Below are positions 54,786 through 64,000 of a DNA stretch of 64,000 nt, piece by piece. The notes under the pieces were generated by a model. That model saw only the letters and a list, made by a program, of their open reading frames with translations. It was not told the DNA's origin and searched no databases. A program made the position numbers and the translations under genes. The stretch comes from Reticulitermes speratus. Taxonomy: Eukaryota; Arthropoda; Insecta; Blattodea; Rhinotermitidae. The stretch's first letter is position 1. The number at the start of each line of letters is the position of its first letter. The stretch spans positions 13,384,781 to 13,448,780 of the forward strand of contig JAJKFL010000042.1 in assembly GCA_021186555.1 (NCBI GenBank), given 5' to 3'.

Positions 54786-55470
54786 TGAATACATTTCAGA
54801 AGAATTACGTGCTTCAGGATGGTCTTGTGGCCGGTTTGCTCGATCAAGGCTTTCCGTGCTTTTCCTCGGTCCTACAACAAATGTTGTGTTTGAACCCAAA
54901 GTCCACGTTGTATCGCGTACTTCTCTTGTCGCTCTCCCAACATTAACCCACAATATTTCATCCAACCTCGTCCCCGCATGTTTTAAAACTTTCGTTGTAA
55001 TGCTGCCTTCTAAATACAAAATTCAGCCCAAATGCAAAAATTATTTCCTCTGCTACATACTCAAAAAGAGTCCACTTGCCATCACCTTACCTTCACTTCC
55101 CAACGCTCTACCTTGCCTTCAACCTACCTTCAGGAGAAGGACGACCGGGCACTGCCTTGGAACCTTCAAAGCAATACATTTGCCCTTTCCCCCCTGTACC
55201 CTAATTATAACAATAAATGTATTGTCTGTCAGTACGCCCCTTCTTATTCTTCTTCTTTTTCTTTATGCTTCAGGGGTAATAACTTATTTAAAAAATTAGT
55301 AAACTGCAGATATTTGGAAACAGCACTAATAAAATTGCATTTATGAAAAAATTATGAACAGAGTAAATTCTTGGAATGTTTTCTACGGTTGAGTTCAGAA
55401 TGGTTTCTCTTCCCTTTTGATATCTGAAGACTAAGATATATAAGACCATAATTTTTGTTGTTGTTTTGTG
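54786..55470. other. Non-coding stretch with long unassigned open frames
   Basis: Open frames of 189 codons (+, 54730-55299) and 86 codons (-) overlap here. Neither shows a known domain and the plus-strand one starts inside a repeat, so I do not call a gene. Confidence 0.4.
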
Positions 55471-55479
55471 TAGGTGTGA

Positions 55480-55945
55480 AACTTTGTCTTTCGCATTAGG
55501 GAAAGAACATGCGTACGAGGGTGTTCGAGAATAGTGTGCCGGGGAGAATATTTGGGCCGAAGAGGGAGTGACAGGAGTTGGAGAAAATTGTATGATGAGG
55601 AATAATTCTTGTCAGATATTATTAAGACGATTAAGTCGAGGAGGATGAGTTGGCGGTGCATGTGGCACGTATGGGAGCGTAGAGAATTGCACACGAAATT
55701 TTGATAGTGGAGTCTGAAGGAAAAAGTTCCATTGGAAAACTTAGGGGCGGATGGGAAGATAATTTTAAATTGGATCTTAAATTAATAAGATGAGAAGGTG
55801 TAGACTGGAATCACCTGGATTAGTGGTGGGCTTTTGCGGAAAAGGTAATGAACCTTCATATTCCATAATTATCTGAGCAACAGTTAGGTTCTCGGGAAGG
55901 ACCCTTGCTCCATGGAGTTAGTTCTTACTAAATTAAAGCCTCCTT
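55480..55945 (+). pseudogene. LINE reverse-transcriptase C-terminus and 3' end, broken
   Basis: Frames give KTIKSRRMSWRCMWHVWERR, a decayed form of the LINE R(L/M)RWAGHVARMGE tail motif. Downstream GGCGGATGGGAAGATAATTT, TGGAATCACCTGGATTAGTG, AAGGTAATGAACCTTCATAT and CTCCATGGAGTTAGTTC recur at 57270-57455. Confidence 0.65.
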
Positions 55946-56344
55946 CTGATGATTTGTTGGCGAAACAGGAATTTTCCGTTTTTGGTACTGGTAAAACAAG
56001 AATATTATCTGATAGCAGCTCTTAGCTTTTAGACTTAATATTTGATATGCTTTGCCTACGCTTAATGTTTTATCTTGACATGCATTGAAATCTGATACAG
56101 ATGATTAGCTGTGATTTAGAGAGACTGGGCTTTAGACAGTTTCTTGTTGCTTGTTAGTTGGTTCTTTGGACTTTAAGTGATACCCGTTGAACACAGTTTC
56201 CGGCTCATTAAGCTACATCTTAACACATTTTTTAGATATATAATGAAACCTCGTTACTCCGTTGTAGGTCTGTATGTAGGGCCGCCCGCCTTCTTTAAAA
56301 TGAGGAATCGATGTTGTAGGATGCCTTGTATTCGTAAAACGGCG

Positions 56345-57010
56345 GACGGGATGGCGTAGCTAATACAGCGACTCGATACCGGCTGGACGGTCCGGGGTTT
56401 CGAACCCAGCCGATCCAGTGGCCGTGCGGTCTAAGGCGTGGGTCTTCGGCCGCTCGCTTACTGGGATCGTGGGTTCGAATCCCACCGGGGGCATGGATGT
56501 TTATGTTGTGTTTGTTGTAAGGACGGTAGTATGGAACGTAAAGTGACATGAAGGACGAAAGGATTTGAACAGTACAAAAATGGATCAAAGGGAAAAAACC
56601 CCGGACAGGCAAAAAAAAAAAAAATCCCACCGGGGGCATGGATGTTTGTGTTGTGTTAGATGTATGGACGATAGCATGAAACATAAGGTGACATGTAGGA
56701 CAAAAAAAAAGGACTTCTACAGTACAAATGGATCAAAGAGGAAAACCCAGGAATTAATACAAAAAAAAAAACCCTGGTCAGGGCAGGAGATTTTTTTCTT
56801 CTCCATACCCACCCAGACCGGCCCTTGGGCGCACCTAGCCATCCCTAAAATTGGTATCGGGGATCTTTCCCGGGAGTAAAGCTGCCGAGGTGTGGCGTTT
56901 GACTACTCACCCCCATCTAGCGCCGAGGTTGACTGAGTAGAGATATAACTCCACTCCCCCCTCTGTGCCTCCTATGGCATGTTATGGGGTGATCTTTACT
57001 TTGACCTGAT
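56345..57010 (+). mobile_element. SINE family A interrupted by SINE family C sequences
   Basis: A head 56347-56407 (GGATGGCGTAGCTAATACAG, GGGGTTTCGAACCC). The body resumes near 56775 (CAGGGCAGGAGATTTTTTTC, CCACCCAGACCGGCCCTTGG) and ends near 57008 with TTTACTTTGACC. AACCC lies at both edges of the insert. Confidence 0.88.
56408..56769 (+). mobile_element. SINE family C, one head and two bodies
   Basis: Head and B box (56408-56479), body 1 (GGGGGCATGGATGTTTATGT, GTAGTATGGAACGTAAAGTG) and an A tract near 56611-56623. Body 2 starts at ATCCCACCGGGGGC directly after the A tract, that is, exactly at the point after GGTTCGA, and ends in a second A tract. Confidence 0.88.
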
Positions 57011-57269
57011 ATTCGTTAAATATGGCATGAATGAAATGCCATTGACGGACACACCATGTTGGTACTTTGTAACTTCTTGTTACTGACAGCTTAAACTTGG
57101 CTGCTTGGTAAATGTCTGAGGAGGAGCGATGGTAGTACTTTTCAGAGTAGGCACTTAAATTTGTGTGTTAAGTTGCTTCGGGTGACTTTGCGCGTGTTTG
57201 AGAACGCTGGGACTTACAAATTGTTTTTTTTTGTGTGGCTGTTTTGATAAAATAAAGGTATATGTAGAT

Positions 57270-57455
57270 ACTGACGATGGGACCAGAGGGTGCGGACTAG
57301 ATTCAGCTGACTCAGGATAGGGACAAGTGATGGGCTGTTGTGGACACGGTAATGAACCTTTGCGTACCGTACAATGCGGGTAATTTCTTGACTGCTGAGG
57401 AACTGCTAGCTTCTCAAGAAGGACCCTACTCCATGGAGTTGGTTGTTTAGGTAGT
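57270..57455 (+). repeat. LINE-like 3' end fragment
   Basis: GGACTAGATTCAGCTGACTC, GACACGGTAATGAACCTTTG, GAAGGACCCTACTCCATGGA. Matches the right half of 55480-55945. Confidence 0.55.
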
Positions 57456-57839
57456 AGAACATTAAATAATGAATACGTACTTGCAAAAGAAGTCGCTCTG
57501 AACGGTCGAATAATTTGTTTCGTGTGTTTAACGCTGGATGATTTAATTGCATAATACTCCAGTTTTTACTTCTGTGTTCTATATTATAATTTACTTAAGA
57601 GATATGAACACGTCTTTAACTTACTTGCATAAAGTACTGTTTGATGTTCCATGGTATTCTTATTAGCAGTCACGTCTTTGAAAACCCTTTGAAGACTGAA
57701 AAACAACGTCCGCCACTCTCCGATATACGGAAGAACATTGCTTTGTTTGAAGGTTCCTAGGTTTCACCTTCTTATCCTGATATGAGCAGTATTAAGATGA
57801 AGATGAGTACTGACCATTAGTGGAATTTAAATTTTATAT

Positions 57840-58070
57840 AAAAGTTTAGTTCGCACTTCACGGAGAACAAGTTATCTTCCTTATAAAGTCCAGTCAGTAT
57901 TATATAGGAAGTTATACGAAACACATAAATACACTGTGTGGTCGAAGTGTGGGGTTTTGAAATTTTCAACAGATGGTACATATAGTTTCCACTTGATTTT
58001 AAGGGTCAATGATCTCTTTTGTCTCATGTTTTATTAGTGAAAACGATTTTCTCTCAAGCAGTTCAGTCAG
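57840..58070 (+). repeat. Dispersed repeat, copy 2 of 2
   Basis: CACATAAATACACTGTGTGG, TCGAAGTG and GGTACATATAG are in the same order and spacing as 11640-11857. Confidence 0.5.
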
Positions 58071-58726
58071 TCATTCGGTCGGTCAGTCTGTCAGCTCAGT
58101 TCAGTAGTATTCTGCTATATAGGCGCGCATGGCTTCTGCATGACGCCTTTATTCTTGTATACGCTGTTCTTCGCAATGTGAGAGTGCCGCGGTTATAATT
58201 TCTGTGACTGGAGGATGTGTATTAAATGAAATGTCACGTCCGCGAGCAGAAGATGACGTAGTGACATTCTGCATACTGCTGCATTGATTTACGAGTTTGT
58301 AACTTCTGTAGGTCAGGGCTGACCAATTTCTCTTCATACTGGCCTCTGCAGGCCCATATCTCATCTCTGTTAGGAGCGTTGCGTGTAGTACGTTCAGGTG
58401 AGGATGTTTATAAGAGTTGGTACTCTTGCTTTGAGTTTCACGTTCACGTCGTTTGATTGTCGGACGGTAAATGCTAAGTAATCTCGTACGTAATCGCTTT
58501 CCTTTTATATTGGTAGGTGTGGCTGACGTGATGACTTCTCTTCAACATCAGGTACTTCTGTATGGGTTTTATTCCGTTTTGAACGCGGTTCTGTTTGTTC
58601 AGTTGCAAAATTATAAGGATACACGGGGAAGGGGGTTATTTCATGAACTATTGCTGATGCTGTATTCGGGGACTGTTGGTTTGTTATCAATATACACGAA
58701 AATAGATGAGTGATTTTTACGGGAAG
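58071..58726. other. Non-coding stretch left of the minisatellite
   Basis: TCAGTCAGTCATTCGGTCGG near 58066 is a short degenerate tandem motif. No gene is supported. Confidence 0.4.
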
Positions 58727-59490
58727 ACACAAGTAGCGTGTACATGCCAGTGCACGACAATTGTGTTCAACACACAAGTAGCGTGTACATGCCAGTGCAC
58801 GACAGTTGTGTTCAACACACAAGTAGCGTGTACATGCCAGTGCACGACAGTTGTGTTCAACATACAAGTAGCTTGTACATGCCAGTACACGACAGTTGTG
58901 TTCAACACACAAGTAGCGTGTACATGCCAGTGCACGACAGTTGTGTTCAACACACAAGTAGCGTGTACATGCCAGTGCACGACAGTTGTGTTCAACACAC
59001 AAGTAGCGTGTACATGCCAGTGCACGACAGTTGTGTTCAACACACAAGTAGCTTGTACATGCCAGTGCACGACAGTTGTGTTCAACACACAAGTAGCTTG
59101 TACATGCCAGTGCGCGACAGTTGTGTTCAACACACAAGTAGCGTGTACATGCCAGTGCACGACAGTTGTGTTCAACACACAAGTAGCTTGTACATGCCAG
59201 TGCACGACAGTTGTGTTCAACATACAAGTAGCTTGTACATGCCAGTACACGACAGTTGTGTTCAACACACAAGTAGCGTGTACATGCCAGTGCACGACAG
59301 TTGTGTTCAACACACAAGTAGCGTGTACATGCCAGTGCACGACAGTTGTGTTCAACACACAAGTAGCATGTACATGCCAGTGCACGACAGTTGTGTTCAA
59401 ACACACAAGTAGCTTGTACATGCCAGTACACGACAGTTGTGTTCACACACAAGTAGCGTGTACATGCCAGTGCACGACAGTTGTGTTCAA
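58727..59490 (+). repeat. 45-bp minisatellite, 17 units
   Basis: The unit begins ACACAAGTAGC and continues GTGTACATGCCAGTGCAC, GACAGTTGTGTTCAAC. Variable sites are GCG/GCT/GCATG, GTGCAC/GTACAC and ACAC/ATAC. Units 4 and 12 share the same rare variants. Units 16-17 have +1 and -1 indels. Because 45 is a multiple of 3, several frames stay open on both strands (up to 405 codons); these are not genes. Confidence 0.98.
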
Positions 59491-60010
59491 ATCTTTGCAT
59501 ACGTATTGTACAGGGTTTCCCTAAAACAGAGCCGGTATACTCCAAATTTAGGTATTTATTGAAAAAAATAAATAAGATACAACAATAAAACAAATTTTGA
59601 CGTACAGGAAAGTTTATTTTGATTGTATTACTTCCACATGCGCTCCGTTTGTACGTCGGCATACATCCAGCCTTAATTCTAGTCTTCAGTGTGTGCTCCG
59701 TCGTACCGCGGTTGTCGTACATGACAGTGAATGAGTACTAGTTGTAAGAAGGTGTGACTTTCACTATTATGCAGTTCATGTCGTGTTCTACGGCAGTCGG
59801 TTAGTTAGTGACTATGATAATGGTGTCCATAATTTGACCAGAGGGCTGACACATGGATGGACAGAAAGGCATACACATGTGTTATTAGCTGAAGCGAGGC
59901 ATGGGGTACGTACTCGTGTATTCGCACGCACAAACCTAACACTGTTGACTATTAATACAATTACTGGAGATCCACTTACTGGTATTCCCAGTTGGGAACT
60001 AATGTAGGCC
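59491..60010. other. Non-coding stretch, nothing recognised
   Basis: No repeat or coding signal is supported. Confidence 0.4.
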
Positions 60011-60020
60011 TACCGTAACA

Positions 60021-60297
60021 CCCGAGATAGCGCAGAGTATGGTGACTAGGCGGCTGGCTGGACGATCCGGGGTTCGATTTCGGTAGGGGCGAGAGATTTT
60101 TCTATTATAAACATCGTTCAGACTGGCTCCGTGGCTTGCCCAGTTTCCTATTCAGTGGGTAGTAGGGGTAAAGGGGCCGGGACGTGAAGTTGACCACTTA
60201 CATCCGTCTAGTGCCGAGGTTAAGAATGAGTGGAGCTATATTTCTGTCCCCCCCCCCATGTGCCTTCATGGCATGCGTAGGGGCAACTTCACCTCTT
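60021..60297 (+). mobile_element. SINE family A with target duplication
   Basis: CCCGAGATAGCGCAGAGTAT, B box GGGGTTCGATTTCGG, CAGACTGGCTCCGTGGCTTG, GTCTAGTGCCGAGGTTAAGA. Flanks TACCGTAACA (60011-60020) and TACCATAACA (60298-60307) match at 9 of 10. Confidence 0.88.
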
Positions 60298-60589
60298 TAC
60301 CATAACAGGCTCCCTCTGGTTCAGTGAAGCCATGTACCCTTTTTATCTTCCACGTTATTAGGGTGGGGGATGTGTGTGTGTATTAGAATTTGGGGTCAGA
60401 CGTGTATGTCTTAATGTGACTTCGGGCACGGGAGCATCGGAAGAAAAATTGTACTTACAGAATTGTTGACTGCCTATGAGTATAAATCATACACACACGA
60501 CTGGCCATGTATACGTTAACCTGAAGATATAAACATAAAATTGTTAGTAATTAATTTATGCACCGAACAGTTTGCTGTAATGATAACGC

Positions 60590-60810
60590 TCTACACTTGT
60601 ACTGGCGGGTGCCTAGTTCTATTCTTGGCTACTCCGAAACACGCATATGATTTTCCTCATTGTCTTCAGGAAACTGCCTGGATCGTACCTAGATTAAGCA
60701 ATGATCGCTTCCTTCCAAATCTTTTCCAATTATTCATTCACTAGTCATCCTACCATCGACGCTGTATCGTCTGAGATACCCACATCATCGTTAAATAAAC
60801 ATAAAAAAAA
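60590..60810 (+). repeat. tRNA-like dispersed repeat, family E
   Basis: GGCGGGTGCCTAGTTCTATT (decayed B box), TTTTCCTCATTGTCTTCAGG, GGATCGTACCTAGATTAAG, TCGCTTCCTTCC, CATCCTACCATCGACGCTG, TCGTTAAATAAAC and an A-rich end. The order is shared with 34800-35035. Confidence 0.55.
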
Positions 60811-60982
60811 TCAATTCTGACACGATATTCTAAACCCTGATGGATGTAACTCAGGCTGGAACTTTCCTGGCAGTATTGTAGCAGGATTGTCAACTGCCTT
60901 CGTCACATTTTATCAGTGTGTTACTGACGTACGCTCTTCGGCTCTAATGGACCACCCACCGTGTCTCGCTGATGTTATAACA

Positions 60983-61332
60983 CCGTGTTTCCCAAACAAG
61001 GTTCCGCAGAACATCGTTAGAGGTTCTGCGAGTAATCGTGGAATAAATAAATAAAACAAAAATGGCGTAATTTCAAGCTTCCGCCGCGGTGTAAATGAGA
61101 TCTTCGCTCTTCTGGGACGTCAAGCAGCGTAGATTAATAGTCAGTTACTGATGTTTCGGGACAACCTCACGGTCCCATCTTCAAGGATTAAGCAATCCAA
61201 AAGAAAAGAAAATTTGAAATACCGCGAAAAATTTCAAATATACATCGAAATATTGCGTGAATGTTTGTGGTTCGTCGGTACAGAAAAATTATTTTAGGAT
61301 TTCCTCTATGGAAGAAGGCTTGGGAAACACTG
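60983..61332. mobile_element. hAT-type MITE, about 350 bp, carrying a hammerhead-like core
   Basis: Termini CCGTGTTTCCCAA and (reverse complement) CAGTGTTTCCCAA. Flanks TTATAACA (60975-60982) and CTGTAACA (61333-61340) agree at 6 of 8, the differences being transitions. A minus-strand core at 61149-61187 reads TTGAAGA, T, GGGAC...GTCCC, GAAACATC. Confidence 0.65.
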
Positions 61333-61340
61333 CTGTAACA

Positions 61341-61986
61341 TGTGGTTATACTTGCAGTTTGTTTTCACAGCAGTAGTGTTCACCGTAAACTAAAATGTCA
61401 AATTATTCTCTAAAACATTACAAGTATCTCTAGCTTTAAATTGTAGCTATAAAATTCTTATGTACCTCATTAAGGTCCTGTAATTTAAAGTTTTAGAAAA
61501 TACGTAATGGGCATCTTATTTATTAAAAACATCCCAATTTCTAAGTCTGCCTTGAATTACTTTGTCGTATGTGTTATGTCACTGAATTGAAATTTGTAAT
61601 GCCTACTGTAACATCATTACAGAAGGCAAGAGGATTAGAATTCTATTCGTAACTTGCATGTACACTAATGACAGAGCTTCCCGTATACACATCCAAAAGG
61701 ATTAAAGCAGCATCAATGTTGAAAGGCACTATGACAGAACATTGACATGCAGAAACTGTTGTCAATAATAGGCTATACAGTAGACAAGGCAAGCGCAAAC
61801 CTATTATAACACATGATACCTGCGTACGAACCTCCCAACGTACAGTTTAGTGACGTGTCACTTGGTCTTATAAGGAAGGCCGGAAGTTGATATATTTGTA
61901 CAAACTAGAGCACACATATTTAATTTCCAAAATCGTGCACATGACAGTTTTTCACTTGGGGACATGTCTTGTTTCATGTGAATGGT
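61341..61986. other. Non-coding stretch, nothing recognised
   Basis: AT-rich, no repeat or gene supported. Confidence 0.4.
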
Positions 61987-61999
61987 TTTAGAAATTTTA

Positions 62000-62232
62000 A
62001 ACTTTATTCTATTTTCACCGTGCATTTTTCGAGTATAGACAATGTTTTTCACCCACTAAATGCACTTGTTTATAAAAACACTAAAATATTCTAAAACTGT
62101 TTGATAAAAAGCCCCGACATGTTTCGGCTCATTGGTGAGCCGAAACATGTCGGGGCTTTTTATCGAAGAGTTTTAGAATATTTTAGTGTTTTTATAACAA
62201 GTGCATTTAGTTGGTGAAAAACATTGTCTATA
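62000..62232 (-). mobile_element. Fold-back element, 233 bp, perfect 13-bp direct repeats
   Basis: TTTAGAAATTTTA at 61987-61999 and 62233-62245. Tail module CACCGTGCATTTTTCG at the left gives minus orientation. The arms meet in a nearly perfect hairpin (GCCCCGACATGTTTCGGCTC against GAGCCGAAACATGTCGGGGC). It keeps CGAAACATGTC but not the CTGATGA box. Confidence 0.9.
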
Positions 62233-62473
62233 TTTAGAAATTTTAGTTTCTACTGAGTATTACAAGCGCTGTGATAAGAAGCTGTAAATGTAACTAATGG
62301 TGTAAACATTACCCTGATAATAATGGCGGACAACCTGTACGTAACATGTTGTTAGAGGTACAAAATTATTATTGCTTACAGTATTTTAAAGCGACACGGT
62401 ATGAAGGGGTGCGTAGTTGAAGGCTGAAGAATTGTAGGTTATGACACTACGTAGATTGGTTATTACTTAACGG

Positions 62474-62510
62474 CGTTTTGGAAGAACGTACTGCGTCCAT
62501 CGTCAGGTAG
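62474..62510 (-). other. Degenerate hammerhead-like core
   Basis: Minus strand CTGACGA, T, GGA...TCC, AAAACG. The second box has lost its first G. No arms are visible. Confidence 0.3.
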
Positions 62511-62904
62511 TCCAGATTCGGGGGTAGTGCAGGACTACTCTAAAATGGAAGCAGAAAGGTTATTCGAAACTCCGGTAGGTACCAATCTACACGGCGTCAT
62601 ATACCAGAAGACTTTTCTCTGCATCAACAACACTCTGGTAATCTCAAATTACGGATGCGGGTAGTTATGGGAGTGAGAGCGGTCTCCTCATCGTTCTAAT
62701 GATTGGAAGGTAGCAGTGAATGTTCGTACCATGTTAACACGCGTGGGCCGTACTCGGATGTATATGCGTAGTTTTAGTGCTGTGAATGTACCGACTGCGC
62801 TATCCTGGCTCCTGGGTGGGAGAAGACGAAAACTGTTCTTGTGCGTCGCGGTAGATATTTCTGGAACCTTCTATAGCACTGACACAGGCTGTACTACAAT
62901 GATT

Positions 62905-62980
62905 ACTACTACTATTCTTACTGCTACTACTACTACTACTACAACTACTACAACTACTACTACCACTACTCCTGTTTTAC
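62905..62980 (+). repeat. (TAC)n/(AAC)n microsatellite
   Basis: About 24 mostly TAC triplets. It produces poly-threonine and poly-valine open frames that are not genes. Confidence 0.92.
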
Positions 62981-63004
62981 TTTTATAAAGAATAAATTTT
63001 TTCC

Positions 63005-63264
63005 CCCTATGGCTCGACAGCCCTATATGGGCCTGGGCCTCCTCGTTTCGTCGAGGTTTCATGGTCACACACATTTGAGACACACCACAGTCGGTAGGAC
63101 TCCTCTGGACGAGGGACCAGCTCGTCGCAGAGAGCTCTACCTGACAACACACAACACTCACAAGAGACAGACATCCATGCCCCCGGTGGGATTCGAACCC
63201 ACAATCCTAGTAAGCGAGCGGCCGAAGACCCACGCCTTAGACCGCACGGCCACTGGGATCGGCA
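63005..63264 (-). mobile_element. SINE family C, second body type
   Basis: On the minus strand: CCGATCCCAGTGGCCGTGCG, CTAAGGCGTGGGTCTTCGGC, GGGTTCGAATCCCACCGGGG, then CATGGATGTCTGTCTCTTGT, GGAGTCCTACCGACTGTGGT and CCTCGACGAAACGAGGAGGC. The plus-strand frame containing PPVGFEPTILVSERP is SINE sequence often mistaken for protein in insect annotations. Confidence 0.92.
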
Positions 63265-64000
63265 ATTAACAAATTATAGGGCAGCTTATATATTTTTATG
63301 TATTTAATGATGAAGCTGCGCTTTATGATTTCCGATATCGCTACAGGAAAGTAAATGTCGATACCTGGCGGACAAGCGTCACATACTGCACTGTGCGTAG
63401 AAACCCATTTAAGAATTGTTTCCAAAATAAGCACAGTGCAACAGAGCCTATAGTCCAGTGTCAATGTACAGCGCTTAAATGAGAAATTTTAAATAAAAAA
63501 TCGGTACTGTCGTTATTAAATTAATTTATTAATACTGCGTAAACGACGGTCCAATGTTTGTCCACGACACAGCATCCTGAACATCATCTCAGGTGTGTGT
63601 TAAATCCTGCCAAGAAAGGGCTTTATTGTGCAAGAGGCGATTAGCAGGTGTAGAAATGTTGTGGTCCAAACAACACAGTATTCTGGTGTAATTTGCAATT
63701 CCCGATGTGCTCGCCTTCCCGTTCACAAAGATGTGAGCATTTGTAATGGTTCTAACAACTTGAATTATCAGTCATTTCGTACGCACAACCACATCAACGC
63801 AAAGTGTTTTCCCTAGCTGCGGAAAACGTAAATTAATTTATAATCCAGTGCGATCAAAAAAGACTTTTGTGTTTTGAATGTATGCATGAAGTACTTTTCC
63901 ATCTAATACTTTGTCCAAAGTCGTAATCTCTTTCCCAAATCCCGACTGTGTTAGATACGATACGAAAAATGTTTTAAATACAATGGCTGTGACAGAGAAA
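63265..64000. other. Non-coding stretch at right edge
   Basis: No gene or repeat recognised. Confidence 0.4.

Noticed and set aside
54730..55299. 189-codon plus-strand open frame
   Set aside because: It starts inside the three-copy repeat and shows no family resemblance; the opposite strand is also open for 86 codons.
58727..59490. CRISPR-like array
   Set aside because: Units are contiguous with no unique spacers and the host is an animal; it is a minisatellite.
58505..59722. A 405-codon minus-strand open frame with repeated CRALACT-type units
   Set aside because: It is a by-product of the 45-bp minisatellite; other frames on both strands are equally open.
40178..62232. Fold-back elements as ordinary MITEs
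   Set aside because: Target duplications are 12-13 bp, the tail is on one side only and arms are not shared between copies, unlike typical MITE families.
63009..63269. Open frame with PPVGFEPTILVSERPKTHALD
   Set aside because: It is the tRNA head of SINE C read in translation; the same phrase appears in frames at 36.9 and 56.4 kb.

Overview
The window is insect nuclear DNA: AT-rich, with spliced genes, long introns and a very high load of short retroposons. Codon-level matches are to animal families (mitochondrial helicase Twinkle, a collagen galactosyltransferase, a rhodopsin-class receptor). The density of tRNA-derived SINEs, Jockey/CR1-type LINEs and hAT-like MITEs suggests a large-genome hemimetabolous insect; cockroach or termite is plausible but is inference only.

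Layout. (1) 195-5552 (+): the last four coding exons of Twinkle; the 5' exons lie left of the window. (2) 6871-18029 (+): the first five exons of a GT25-family procollagen galactosyltransferase. The reading frame is open across all four junctions, but I could not find the second half of the gene in the remaining 46 kb. (3) 18-42 kb: no host exon found; introns or intergenic DNA filled with SINEs, a hAT-like MITE and a nearly complete LINE (30453-33930, -). (4) 49876-42005 (-): an orphan class A GPCR in three coding exons that join in frame to 454 residues, with a SINE 48 bp inside its second coding intron. (5) 50-64 kb: no host exon found; a 45-bp minisatellite (58727-59490), more SINEs and several fold-back elements.

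The most interesting signal is a family of short fold-back elements (about 35.7, 38.4-39.0, 40.2-40.5, 51.2-51.8, 54.2-54.5 and 62.0-62.2 kb). Four copies are bounded by perfect 12-13 bp direct repeats. An asymmetric tail carrying AATGCACGGT or a close variant is seen in most copies. Most copies also carry a hammerhead-ribozyme-like core (CTGAYGA, a hairpin, CGAAAC) in their arms. The hairpin sequence differs from copy to copy while its pairing is kept, as expected for a selected RNA structure. Hammerhead motifs are known from the terminal repeats of Penelope-like retroelements, so these may be non-autonomous relatives; no Penelope reverse transcriptase is visible here.

Second, one SINE family (called C here) has landed repeatedly just downstream of the GGTTCGA B box of other SINE copies. 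Third, the LINE joins its two ORFs by a one-base TAATG stop/start overlap. Family letters A-E are labels for this window only. All homology calls are from reading the sequence; no database search was run.
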